Shown here one piece after another: positions 8,549 to 16,552 of a DNA stretch of 39,845 nucleotides. Each line of letters opens with the position of its first letter. Positions within the stretch are counted from its first letter, which is position 1. The stretch comes from an uncultured Verrucomicrobiota bacterium. Lineage in GTDB: Bacteria; Verrucomicrobiota; Verrucomicrobiia; Methylacidiphilales; UBA1321. The stretch covers positions 1-39,845 of the forward strand of contig CAIPBM010000085.1 in the NCBI GenBank assembly GCA_903863295.1. The letters are read 5' to 3'. The notes beneath the pieces are model-generated. The model ran no database searches. It was not told the DNA's origin and worked only from the letters and a program-made list of their open reading frames with translations. The position numbers were made by a program, and so were the translations under genes.

Positions 8549-10276
8549 ATGAATTTACGGTTAGGAATTGCTTTCCCTTTTGGGTATGAAAGTATGCCTA
8601 GAATGCCCCAAAGAACGCCATCCGATCTGGCAAATCCTTTTTTTGCTCTCTTATCATGGATTAAGGATTACGCGGTCGCACTTTCGCTCGGATTGGTCTC
8701 TTTCTTCCTGGTGCTCGGCTGGAGAATTCTTATCCCCACCAATGTTGCCTGGTTGGCAAAGAACGATCCAGCGACTTTCTATCTGGGCTGGGGATTTTTT
8801 CGTCAAACAAAGTGGATGTGGCCTCCGGGAGCTAATCCAAACTATGGTCTGGATTTAGGAAGTTCCATTTTTTACAGCGACTCTATTCCTCTTGTAGCCA
8901 TCGTGGCGAAGCTCTTCTCCGCTTGGTTGCCGACACCCTTCCAATACTGGGGAATTTGGCTTCTGCTGTGTTTTATGCTGCAGGCATTTTTTGGATGGAA
9001 ATTAGCAGAACTATTGACATCCAGGTTCTGGCCTAAATTTTTTTCCTCCTGTTTATTTGTATTTGCTCCGCCATTTTTGTTCCGACTTAACTTTCATTAT
9101 TCGCTCTGCGCACAATGGCTTATTCTAGCCTCACTCTATCTGTGTCTTCAAAGATCGTCATACCCTCGTTGGTATTGGTGGATTGTGATTGGCACTCTGG
9201 CAGCAGGTATCCACTCGTATATTTTTGCGATGGTATTTTTTTTATGGATTGCAGATATGATCAGACGCCTTTTCTTTGACAAGGCTCCCTTAGTTAATTT
9301 GGGATTCGAGGCAGTTTTTTTTGTCGGAATCTCCATCGTCGTCTTGTGGATTTCCGGTTTTTTTTTGGTACAAAAGGGGCTCGATTCATGGGGACTGGGA
9401 GACGCGCACATGAATCTGCTCTCTTTGATTAATTCCAAGAATAGCCCCATTGGTGGCAAATGGTCTTACGTCCTGCCGAGGGGGCCATCGGATAGTTTCG
9501 ACTTTGAGGGATTCAACTACATGGGGTTAGGTATCATTTTTCTCTCAGGATTCTGGCTTTATTCTACTCTTTCCTATCGGCATTTCGAAAAATGGGATTG
9601 GCAATGGTTTCCTCTCATCTGCATCCTATCGTTTTTAACGATTTTCGCCCTTTCGAATCGAATCGCTTTTGGGCATTACATTCTACTAACCTATTCTGTT
9701 CCGCACATTTTCGAGGCCTTGCGCTCGTCCGGTCGTATGTTTTGGCCCGTATTTTACGCTGGGCTTTTTTTTCTTATCCGCGGGCTCTTAAAAACCCACG
9801 GTTACCGGACGAGCCTTTGGGTACTTGGTTTTGCCACCGTCATACAAATCCTTGATACGAGCGCCGGTTGGCTCATCGTCCGCCACAACCGCAATGACTC
9901 TTACGGCTCGACATGGAATAGTCCTCTCCAATCTGAGTTTTGGGATAAAGCTTCTTCGCACTACAAGTACATTTATCTCGTTCCCTCCTCCATTGACGCC
10001 CCCAAGTATTATCAGACCTTTGCCTACTATGCGCTGCAGCATGGTATGGGAACGGATGGAGCCTATCTCGCACGAATTGACCCGTTTAAAGTCGCTTCCC
10101 ATAATCATAAGATCTTGATGGAATTAAGCACCGGCGATTTTGAACCTCAAACGCTCTACATACTGGACCCTGACAATGCCGCTTTGGCGAAAAATCACAT
10201 CCATCCAGACTCAGATTTATTGGATACTATAGACGGATTCACCGTCTTGGCTCCTGGCTGGAAGACTAACCGTTAG
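8549..10276 (+). CDS. DUF6311-like polytopic membrane protein
   Basis: 575 residues with roughly ten or more hydrophobic segments between about residues 35 and 450, then a soluble C-terminal part. The N-terminal stretch (FFLVLGWRILIPTNVAWL, then DPATFYLGWGFFRQTKW) and the PNYGLDLGSSIFYSDSIPL segment match my memory of the DUF6311 family, which has a GT-C-like layout and unknown function. The ATG at 8549 is supported by a GGAG at 8538-8541, seven bases upstream. The gene is AT-richer than its surroundings (the row 9001-9060 has only 21 G+C), as are the next two genes. A role in lipid-linked sugar transfer is a guess from these neighbours. Confidence 0.75.
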   Translation: MNLRLGIAFPFGYESMPRMPQRTPSDLANPFFALLSWIKDYAVALSLGLVSFFLVLGWRILIPTNVAWLAKNDPATFYLGWGFFRQTKWMWPPGANPNYGLDLGSSIFYSDSIPLVAIVAKLFSAWLPTPFQYWGIWLLLCFMLQAFFGWKLAELLTSRFWPKFFSSCLFVFAPPFLFRLNFHYSLCAQWLILASLYLCLQRSSYPRWYWWIVIGTLAAGIHSYIFAMVFFLWIADMIRRLFFDKAPLVNLGFEAVFFVGISIVVLWISGFFLVQKGLDSWGLGDAHMNLLSLINSKNSPIGGKWSYVLPRGPSDSFDFEGFNYMGLGIIFLSGFWLYSTLSYRHFEKWDWQWFPLICILSFLTIFALSNRIAFGHYILLTYSVPHIFEALRSSGRMFWPVFYAGLFFLIRGLLKTHGYRTSLWVLGFATVIQILDTSAGWLIVRHNRNDSYGSTWNSPLQSEFWDKASSHYKYIYLVPSSIDAPKYYQTFAYYALQHGMGTDGAYLARIDPFKVASHNHKILMELSTGDFEPQTLYILDPDNAALAKNHIHPDSDLLDTIDGFTVLAPGWKTNR

Positions 10277-10312
10277 CGGATAGCAAGACATCTGCATCGT
10301 CCATTTGAGCCC

Positions 10313-11077
10313 ATGAATACCATTGCCTCCTCCTTCTTGGCATTGATTATCCCTTGCTACAAAGAATCGGTGCGGCTTCCCCGATTTCTACCCATATTGG
10401 CTGAGACCCTGGCTGATATCGATTGTACCATTCAAGTTGTTGATGATGGCTCGCCCCCCAACGAGGTGAATGCCATCCGCTCACTTGTTGAAGAAATGCG
10501 CATTCGTTTTCCGAGAATAATCTCACCTCTACTGGCGTTACCGTCGAATCAGGGAAAAGGCGCGGCCGTCCGGGCAGGTTGGATGAAGCATTCCGCCAGT
10601 ACCCTGCTTGGATTTGTTGATGCCGATGGAGCTATCTCTCCGCAGGAGGTTTATCGCTTCATCAGCATTGCCTCAGCTTCACCAGAAAAAGCTTACTTTG
10701 CATCGAGAATTAGAATGCTCGGGCGCAAGGTTGATCGATCATTTTTAAGGCATCTTTACGGGCGCGTGTTCGCGACCGCTTCATCACTCTCCCTCAAATT
10801 ACCTGTCTATGACACGCAGTGTGGATTAAAGATCGTTCCCAGCCAGATCTTTCAAAACGGCAAGGCTCCTTTTGAGGAAAGGGGGTTTGCCTTTGATCTC
10901 GAGTTGCTCGTGGCTCTGGTCGACGGCGGCTTTTCTATCCAAGAGATCCCCATTGACTGGACGCATGTCTCCGGAAGTAAGATCAACCTGATCCGTGATT
11001 CATTGGCCATGTACCTTTCTTTGAACCGTATCTCTCGCAATCGCACAAAATGGACTTTGCCGAACAAAATCAAGTAA
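10313..11077 (+). CDS. GT2 glycosyltransferase, dolichyl-phosphate glucose synthase-like
   Basis: 254 residues. GT-A motifs are in order: LIIPCYKESVRLPRFL, VVDDGSPPNE, NQGKGAAVRAGW, FVDADGAISPQE (the DxD-type metal site), YDTQCGLKIVP and FAFDLELL. This is the pattern of dolichyl/polyprenyl-phosphate beta-glucosyltransferases, which make a lipid-linked hexose used by membrane GT-C enzymes. It lies 36 bases after the DUF6311 gene. Its last 28 bases overlap the methyltransferase gene, so the three form one transcription unit. Base composition is lower in GC than the flanks. The exact sugar donor is not determinable. Confidence 0.87.
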   Translation: MNTIASSFLALIIPCYKESVRLPRFLPILAETLADIDCTIQVVDDGSPPNEVNAIRSLVEEMRIRFPRIISPLLALPSNQGKGAAVRAGWMKHSASTLLGFVDADGAISPQEVYRFISIASASPEKAYFASRIRMLGRKVDRSFLRHLYGRVFATASSLSLKLPVYDTQCGLKIVPSQIFQNGKAPFEERGFAFDLELLVALVDGGFSIQEIPIDWTHVSGSKINLIRDSLAMYLSLNRISRNRTKWTLPNKIK

Positions 11078-11775
11078 CACCCAGTCTCGTCCTCGAGCAC
11101 TGGTACTACCAATCCAAGTTTGAATTGCTTCGTCGCACTCTTACTGATTCCGGCTTGCTAAAATCTAGCACGCAATTAGCTGATTTGGGATGTGGCCTCG
11201 GCGTCTTTCTTACGCTTCTGGAGAGGAGCGGCCTCTTGTCATCACAAAGTATGGTGGGGATCGATCCTGCCGCAACCCATTGCCATCTCAGCCTGGGGGG
11301 AACTGTTCCGATCATGACCGCATGGCCGGATTATTCATTTGATGTCATCTTATTGATGGATGTCCTTGAACATATCGAAGATGATCGGGCCGCACTCAGA
11401 CAAGCCTATGAAAAATTAAAGCCTGGCGGTCATCTATTCATTACCGTGCCCGCTTTTTCATTCCTCTGGTCACATCATGATGAAGTTTTAGGTCATTATC
11501 GCCGATACACCATCAGCGGTTTAAGAAAACTTGTCACCTCAGTACCTGGCCTTAAAATACTAAATCTTCATTATTTTTATGCCCTGATCCTTCCGATCGC
11601 CATGTTGGTGCGTTTTTTACGGCAAAAAGCTCAGGGGAATTCATCCGATTTAAAACCCGCATCGGCGTTTCTCAATTTTGTGTTGAAGAAAAGTCTGTTG
11701 GTCGAGTCAATATTCGCAAACCGTAACAAAATTGCCGGCCTCACCGTAGTAGCCGTCTGTCAAAAACCAAAGTAA
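11050..11775 (+). CDS. class I SAM-dependent methyltransferase
   Basis: 241 residues of the Methyltransf_11/23 type. Motif I is LADLGCGLGVFLTLLE (about residues 44-59), then VGIDPAA, the DVILLMDVLEHIEDD motif, LKPGGHLFITVPAFSFLWS and a late HYRRYT element. The HYRRYT segment is frequent in methyltransferases of polysaccharide clusters. It overlaps the preceding glycosyltransferase by 28 bases and ends the plus-strand AT-rich cassette. The target is unknown; a sugar or lipid-linked glycan is plausible from context. Confidence 0.87.
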   Translation: MDFAEQNQVTPSLVLEHWYYQSKFELLRRTLTDSGLLKSSTQLADLGCGLGVFLTLLERSGLLSSQSMVGIDPAATHCHLSLGGTVPIMTAWPDYSFDVILLMDVLEHIEDDRAALRQAYEKLKPGGHLFITVPAFSFLWSHHDEVLGHYRRYTISGLRKLVTSVPGLKILNLHYFYALILPIAMLVRFLRQKAQGNSSDLKPASAFLNFVLKKSLLVESIFANRNKIAGLTVVAVCQKPK

Positions 11776-11783
11776 ACACAAAC

Positions 11784-11806
11784 TTGAATTGAGTCGTTCA
11801 ATTCAA
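11784..11806. terminator. hairpin between converging genes, possible bidirectional terminator
   Basis: The arms TTGAATTGA (11784-11792) and TCAATTCAA (11798-11806) form a perfect 9-bp stem with a 5-base loop. It lies between the methyltransferase stop (11775) and the end of the converging LysR gene, whose stop codon it overlaps. The stem is AT-rich and no long T run follows on either strand, so it is at best a weak intrinsic terminator. Confidence 0.4.
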
Positions 11807-12726
11807 CTGTTCGCCGCCATCTCAACGGACCTACTCTCCGGGGTATCCACCGTCTCCTTGAGTGTCTTAAGGAAGCGCTTCATGGCAGGCGAGAGCACGC
11901 GTCCTGACTTGTAGATGATGCCGAGCGGACGGTAATAGGGACGTCCCTTGAATTCCACAACCGCGAGCGTCCCATCGCGAACCTCCTGCTCGACCGTCGC
12001 ACTGGGGACAATGGAAACTCCCGCGCCGATTTCCACGGCCCGCTTCACCGTCTCGATGTTGTCGAACTCCATGACCGGGTTCACCTCGAGACCAGCCTCG
12101 CGGAAAATCTTGTCAACCGCCTTGCGCGTCGGGATATCGGGCTCGAAGCCGATGAATTTTTCTTTCTTCAACTTCTCAACGTCAATCTCCCCTTCCCTCG
12201 CCAGTTCATGTGTGGGAACACAAATCAACACGAGGCGATCTTTGCGAAACGGCTCAATCTTGAGCGCCTTCTTGTGCACGGGAAAGGCGACCAATCCGAG
12301 ATCGCTCGTTCCCTCAATGACTTCATCGTAAACCTGATTGGAGCGACGGTACTCAACGTGGACATTCACGCTGGGGAATTCGCGCAGGAATTTTTTCAGG
12401 TAGGAAGGCAATTCGTGCAGGCCGATACTGTAAACCGTGCTGAGCCGGATGGTTCCGGAAACCACGTTACGCATTTCAGAAAGTTGGTGCTGGAGCGAAT
12501 CGAATTGAAAGACGATCTGTTTGCTCGCCTCGTAGAGAAGCATGCCTTCCCGCGTGAGGCCAAAACGTTTGTTGCTCCGTTCGATGAGCGGCACCCGGAA
12601 CCGTTCCTCCATCGCCCGCACCTGCTGGCTCACCGCCGACTGCGTGATAAAATTGAGGGAGGCCGCCTTGCTGAAACTGCGCGATTCGACTAAATCACGA
12701 AAGACTTTGAAGGATTCGACCTGCAT
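11803..12726 (-). CDS. LysR-family transcriptional regulator
   Basis: 307 residues from the ATG at 12726; the frame is open to 12792 but MQVESFKVF is the usual LysR start. A winged helix-turn-helix occupies residues 1-60 (SFSKAASLNFITQSAVSQQV is the recognition region), followed by a linker helix. The two-lobed effector domain of type 2 periplasmic-binding fold comes next (about 90-295). It resembles the CysB/CysL/CbbR-like group but the ligand is not evident. It is divergent from yggS across 87 bases. LysR proteins often regulate the divergent gene and themselves, so yggS is a possible but unproven target. No convincing T-N11-A operator was found. Confidence 0.9.
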   Translation of the reverse strand: MQVESFKVFRDLVESRSFSKAASLNFITQSAVSQQVRAMEERFRVPLIERSNKRFGLTREGMLLYEASKQIVFQFDSLQHQLSEMRNVVSGTIRLSTVYSIGLHELPSYLKKFLREFPSVNVHVEYRRSNQVYDEVIEGTSDLGLVAFPVHKKALKIEPFRKDRLVLICVPTHELAREGEIDVEKLKKEKFIGFEPDIPTRKAVDKIFREAGLEVNPVMEFDNIETVKRAVEIGAGVSIVPSATVEQEVRDGTLAVVEFKGRPYYRPLGIIYKSGRVLSPAMKRFLKTLKETVDTPESRSVEMAANS

Positions 12727-12813
12727 GCCGAGCAATATAAGCATATCTAATGGTGAGTCAACCCTGAATTTCCAGAGAATGACAGGAGACAATTTTCAGG
12801 ATAAGCTCTCCTG
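12727..12813. promoter_or_regulatory. divergent LysR/yggS intergenic region with a hairpin abutting the yggS start
   Basis: This 87-base gap must hold the promoters of both genes; no clear -35/-10 pair stands out. CAGGAGA (12783-12789) and TCTCCTG (12807-12813) form a perfect 7-bp stem that ends at the base before the yggS ATG. The only Shine-Dalgarno-like AGGAG is within the left arm, about 25 bases upstream of the start. The hairpin could affect yggS translation. Confidence 0.4.
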
Positions 12814-13542
12814 ATGGACGACTTTTCCTCCCGCCTGGAGCATCTCCAGACTCAAATCGCCGAAGCGGCGCGCCGCGCCAGCCGCGATCCCGAAGCAATT
12901 CAACTCATTGCCGTGAGTAAAACGCAACCTGTTTCAGCGATCCAGGAAGCAATGCGGGCGGGCCTGACCCATTTCGGCGAAAACAAGGTCCAGGAAGCCC
13001 GTGGTAAAATCGATGAACTAGGCCGCGGCGTCTGGCATCTCATCGGGCATCTGCAAAGCAACAAGGTCAAGGACGCTGTGCGGCTTTTTGATTCGATTGA
13101 TTCAGTCGACCGCCTTGATCTCGCACAGGAAATTAATCTCCGTGCGGAGGCCTTGGGCAAGACTCAGAATGTGCTGCTCCAGGTCAATATCGCGGGTGAG
13201 AGCACAAAGTTCGGCTGTGCACCGGAATCCGCGCGGTCACTGGCCGAGGCCATCAACGCCCTGCCCCGGTTGGCGCTCCATGGCCTCATGGCGATCGCGC
13301 CCTACGCACCGGAGCCGGAGGATTCGCGGCCTCATTTCGCGGCGCTGCGGGAATTACGCGATGCGATCCAAACCGATACCGGATTACAATTGCCCGAGCT
13401 TTCCATGGGCATGAGCGGCGATTTCATGGTCGCAATCGAGGAAGGAAGCACTTCCGTCCGCATCGGCACGGCGCTCTTTGGACAACGCCTCAAGCTCAAG
13501 CAACGCATGCCCGAGGATCCCTCCTTTACAGAGTCGACTTAA
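12814..13542 (+). CDS. YggS-family pyridoxal phosphate homeostasis protein
   Basis: 242 residues, a single-domain PLP-binding TIM barrel of the YggS/PROSC family. Lys36 in LIAVSKTQPV is the expected Schiff-base lysine. GENKVQEA, WHLIGHLQSNK, STKFG and the phosphate-binding LSMGMSGDF followed by IRIGTALFG-type residues (VRIGTALFG) are all present. Members bind and buffer PLP without a known catalytic reaction and affect amino acid and vitamin B6 balance. It is often beside cell-division or proC genes; here it stands alone, divergent from a LysR gene. Confidence 0.93.
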   Translation: MDDFSSRLEHLQTQIAEAARRASRDPEAIQLIAVSKTQPVSAIQEAMRAGLTHFGENKVQEARGKIDELGRGVWHLIGHLQSNKVKDAVRLFDSIDSVDRLDLAQEINLRAEALGKTQNVLLQVNIAGESTKFGCAPESARSLAEAINALPRLALHGLMAIAPYAPEPEDSRPHFAALRELRDAIQTDTGLQLPELSMGMSGDFMVAIEEGSTSVRIGTALFGQRLKLKQRMPEDPSFTEST

Positions 13543-13584
13543 AGCTCGACAACAAAACTATAATCCAGTGTTGATTTGAGCTGT

Positions 13585-13604
13585 GGCCCGGCGGGAGCCG
13601 GGCC
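13585..13604. repeat. GC-rich REP-like palindrome
   Basis: GGCCCGGC (13585-13592) and GCCGGGCC (13597-13604) form a perfect 8-bp stem with a GGGA loop, between yggS and the converging small gene at 13630-13818. No T run follows on either strand. The sequence looks like a common dispersed GC-rich intergenic palindrome rather than a classical terminator, though it could stall polymerase from both sides. Confidence 0.5.
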
Positions 13605-13629
13605 CTCCATTAAGCCAGTAAACCAAGGC

Positions 13630-13818
13630 CTATGGCTTTTTAGCGGGGGCAGCGGACGCGCCATCCTTGAACTTGGAACGCAAGGCCAGCCCAATCACGC
13701 GCCAGATGGGATCTGGTAATTTATCGAGGTCAGCTCCAATCGTGGCGCGACGGTCAAATGTCCGGGCACGGCCTTCATAACGCACTCGAGACTTGAGGGG
13801 GATGATGCGGCGGCTCAT
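13630..13818 (-). CDS. small basic hypothetical protein
   Basis: 62 residues, with an ATG at 13818 and an intact frame. It is rich in Arg and Lys (MSRRIIPLKSRVRYEGRART at the start) and ends in a low-complexity Ala/Pro/Lys tail. No domain is recognised. Support is positional: it fills the gap between yggS and the zinc-ribbon gene on the same strand as the latter, with 59 bases between. A role in nucleic-acid or ribosome binding could be guessed from charge but there is no direct evidence. It may be spurious. Confidence 0.5.
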   Translation of the reverse strand: MSRRIIPLKSRVRYEGRARTFDRRATIGADLDKLPDPIWRVIGLALRSKFKDGASAAPAKKP

Positions 13819-13877
13819 AAATCAGGGCATTTCTTAGCCTGATAAATACTACCCCAGCCTTGACGAAAAGCAAGTGA

Positions 13878-14111
13878 CTAGGTCAATTCGCTGGGAGGGA
13901 TGGAGGTCGGAAGCCGCTTGCCTAGAATTTCAGCCTGGGTACGAACCCGTTCGGGATCGGTGTCAAAACGATATCCGTGACAGTTGGGGCACGTCGGTGC
14001 ATCGCGCACGACAATCGATTCGCAACCTTCGCAAACTTGGTAGAGTTCCGGCTTCTTGACAATCTGCGCAGCGCGCTCGGCCCGCGCTGCCAGGGATTCG
14101 TTGTTGGACAT
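13878..14111 (-). CDS. small zinc-ribbon protein
   Basis: 77 residues. Two paired cysteine knuckles, CEGC and CPNC (about residues 27-43), form a likely zinc ribbon. They are preceded by a charged helical N-terminus (ESLAARAERAAQIVKKPELY) and followed by YRFDTDPERVRTQAEILGKR. The arrangement is credible for a real conserved small protein, although no function is recognised. It starts divergently from the FabZ-like gene and is 59 bases upstream of the small basic gene, with which it may be cotranscribed. Confidence 0.7.
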   Translation of the reverse strand: MSNNESLAARAERAAQIVKKPELYQVCEGCESIVVRDAPTCPNCHGYRFDTDPERVRTQAEILGKRLPTSIPPSELT

Positions 14112-14214
14112 AACCGTGCGATTTAGCCCTCCCTTGAGCCCGTTTGTCGAGGAACTCCTGCATCGGATCGAAAAAAAGAGCCCGGTACGCTTCCACTCAT
14201 CTCAGAACTAGTCC

Positions 14215-14682
14215 TTGTTTGTCTTCAAAAGAGAGCTACTTGTTAAGATTCCACCTTTTGTGCTTGTTCCTCTTTATGACCGTACCTGTCTCGCCCAGGT
14301 CTACCTGCCGATCAAGCAAATGCTCCAGATTGACCGGGTGACGGAGATAACCGGTGGCAGCGTTAGCTGCGAGATGGATCTGGAACGCCACTGGGTCTTC
14401 CCGCTCCATTTTCCCCAAGACCCCATTTTTCCCGCCTGCCTGATGATTGAAGCCGCCGGGCAGGCCATCGCCATCTGGGCCTGGCACCACAAGATGCCGG
14501 GATTACCTCGCCTGGCGCGGGTCAAGGCCTCCTTTGCCAGCGCCGTGCGACCGGAGGATGGCATCCTCTCTTTCGTGGGGCAAATCCGGCAACGCCGCCA
14601 TATCTGCGTCGGCGCGGTGGAGCTTTTCTGCGGAAGCCGGTCGGTCGCCAAGGTGGAGGAGACCCTGGCCTGGGTCGCGTAA
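14215..14682 (+). CDS. FabZ/FabA-like hotdog-fold protein
   Basis: Up to 155 residues. The core matches 3-hydroxyacyl-ACP dehydratases: LPIKQMLQIDRVTEI, then HFPQDPIFPACLMIEAAGQA, with His and Glu at the catalytic positions of FabZ (family HFPGxPxxPGVLxxEAxxQ). It may act in a specialised acyl chain pathway or bind rather than dehydrate. The start is unclear. The frame opens with TTG at 14215, GTG at 14260 is an alternative, and the first ATG at 14320 would remove the conserved LP element. It is an orphan, with no other fatty-acid gene adjacent; the Gly-to-Ala change in PACLMIEA is minor. Confidence 0.7.
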   Translation: MFVFKRELLVKIPPFVLVPLYDRTCLAQVYLPIKQMLQIDRVTEITGGSVSCEMDLERHWVFPLHFPQDPIFPACLMIEAAGQAIAIWAWHHKMPGLPRLARVKASFASAVRPEDGILSFVGQIRQRRHICVGAVELFCGSRSVAKVEETLAWVA

Positions 14683-14759
14683 ATTAAAGTGGCAGCACTC
14701 AAATCTTCTTTCTCCTCGCTTTCTCGATTTGTCCCGGATGATAATTAAAGTCTGCATCC

Positions 14760-15788
14760 ATGCGTGACGGCATTCTCTCTCCAGCACTGCCCTCTACCGG
14801 TCCAGCACCGTCGCAACCACATTCGCCGGTCGATCTGCGTCCCTTAACCACCAGCGAACTCATTGATCGCGGGTTTATTCTCTATCGCACCCACTTCACC
14901 GGTTTTCTTCTCCTCGCCTTGCTGGGACAAATCGCACCGTTGCTATCCCAGATCGCGGTGACTGCATCGGGGCTCAATCCTTCGCAAAATGAAGTTCTCG
15001 ATCAACCCTGGCAAGCGGTGGAAAAGGTCGGCTTGATCATGGGGATCAGCCTGCTCGCCCAGGTCGTCGCCTTTGCGTTTGAGGTGGTGGCCACCTTCTT
15101 TATTGGTGACGCCTATCTCGGCAAAATACCCTCCGTGGGAGATAGCCTCAAAAAATTGAGCCTTTGTTTCGGCAGATCCATCTGGACATGTCTGCTCAGC
15201 CGTCTGGTCATCGGGTTGACCTTCATCTTTCCCGCGCTCGCCATGACCGCCGCGTATCTCTACGCCCTTTATTACCCTCCGGTTGAATTCCTTTCCCTGC
15301 TTGTCTTTGGCGGATTGGCCCTGATTTTATTCGTCCTTTCCATGGCACCGGTTCTGGTGGTTTTCATGCGGTTGATGGTGACGGTTCCCGCGCTTGCGTT
15401 GGAGGGGTTGGGCGGCTGGAAAGCGATTCAACGCTCCTCGACTTTGGTGCGATTTGATCCCGGGCTTGGTATCTTTTACTGGGGCGAAATGCGACTGAGC
15501 TTTCTCCTGCTCCCGCTCTTCATCATCGAGTTGCTGATCCTCTCCCTCACCTCGCTTCCGCTCGTCCTTTTTCAGGTCAGCGAAAGCATCCGCCATGGCG
15601 CCACCGGCCAGATTGCCACGCCTCCTGACTCCACCTTGATCCTGAGCCAGATTCTCACCTATCTCGCCGGGTCGGTCATCTGGTCGCTCTATCCCATTGC
15701 CACAACGTTGTTCTACTACGATGTCCGGATTCGCCGGGAAGGCTATGATTTGGAAATCATGGCGCAAAACCTGGAGCAAAAGCCATGA
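14760..15788 (+). CDS. polytopic membrane protein heading the DUF4129/MoxR cluster
   Basis: 342 residues. A Pro-rich cytoplasmic N-terminus is followed by LTTSELIDRGFILYRTHF, an amphipathic segment typical of the glycerophosphoryl-diester-phosphodiesterase membrane-domain-like proteins. About six hydrophobic segments follow between residues 50 and 325. No catalytic domain is present. Its stop overlaps the DUF4129 start by ATGA, so it belongs to the MoxR-DUF58 transcription unit. Similar proteins often accompany DUF4129/DUF4350 genes. The function is unknown; the family link is from general resemblance. Confidence 0.75.
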   Translation: MRDGILSPALPSTGPAPSQPHSPVDLRPLTTSELIDRGFILYRTHFTGFLLLALLGQIAPLLSQIAVTASGLNPSQNEVLDQPWQAVEKVGLIMGISLLAQVVAFAFEVVATFFIGDAYLGKIPSVGDSLKKLSLCFGRSIWTCLLSRLVIGLTFIFPALAMTAAYLYALYYPPVEFLSLLVFGGLALILFVLSMAPVLVVFMRLMVTVPALALEGLGGWKAIQRSSTLVRFDPGLGIFYWGEMRLSFLLLPLFIIELLILSLTSLPLVLFQVSESIRHGATGQIATPPDSTLILSQILTYLAGSVIWSLYPIATTLFYYDVRIRREGYDLEIMAQNLEQKP

Positions 15789-16552
15789 ATCGCCTGGGCT
15801 GCGTCATCCTTCTGACCCTGCTCGGCGCAAGCTGGCTACAAGCGGATATCACGCCCGACGCACCATCCGCCGCCACGCCCCAACCCCAGACCAACCCGGC
15901 GCTCGTTGCCGAGCATTACCGTCAGGTCCTGGCCCGGCCGGAATACACGGAGGAGAGGGAACCTGACGTGAACTCGCGTCTCAAGGAATGGCTTTCCGTC
16001 TGGTTTATGCGGCTTGGCTCACAATTTGGGGAATTCAAATACGCCAGCCGGATGCCCGCATTCGAATCGATGTTGATGACGGTGCTGGCTGCGCTTTCCA
16101 TTGCCGCCCTTCTTTACACCATGGCGCGCCTGACCCGCCGCCGCGCCCGGATCGATCCCGAATCGCCACGAAGCGCACCGGGGCCCAAGGTATTTCATCC
16201 ACCAGAAACCTATGACGATGAAATCGAACAGGCCATCCGCTCGGGAAATTGGCACGCCGCCTGGCTGGCAACCTGGAGACAATTCCTCTCTCGCTTGGAG
16301 AACCGCCAACTCGCCGAAACGGATCGCACCCGAACCAATCGCGAGTATCTCGCGCAGCTTACAGCCAAGGCAATTCCCCTACCCGCAGCGAACCTGCTGA
16401 CCAGCATGGTGGATGCCTACGATCAGTACATCTACGGACGCCGGAAGATTGACGAAACCGACTGGAACCACTTTCACCAGCAAATCAGCGAGACGGGCCT
16501 GCTCCTTCATCTCGACAATAAAGGGATTTCAACGAAAGCGGAGGGCGCATGA
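15785..16552 (+). CDS. DUF4129 domain protein
   Basis: 255 residues. There is a cleavable-looking signal segment (about residues 1-20), a periplasmic region with VLARPEYTEEREPD, and a transmembrane helix (about 95-115, ending in RLTRRRAR). The cytoplasmic C-terminal DUF4129 domain contains AIRSGNWHAAWLATWRQFL and RTNREYLAQL. These proteins occur with MoxR ATPase and DUF58 genes and are thought to link them to the membrane; no activity is established. Overlaps of four bases join it to both neighbours. Confidence 0.85.
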   Translation: MNRLGCVILLTLLGASWLQADITPDAPSAATPQPQTNPALVAEHYRQVLARPEYTEEREPDVNSRLKEWLSVWFMRLGSQFGEFKYASRMPAFESMLMTVLAALSIAALLYTMARLTRRRARIDPESPRSAPGPKVFHPPETYDDEIEQAIRSGNWHAAWLATWRQFLSRLENRQLAETDRTRTNREYLAQLTAKAIPLPAANLLTSMVDAYDQYIYGRRKIDETDWNHFHQQISETGLLLHLDNKGISTKAEGA

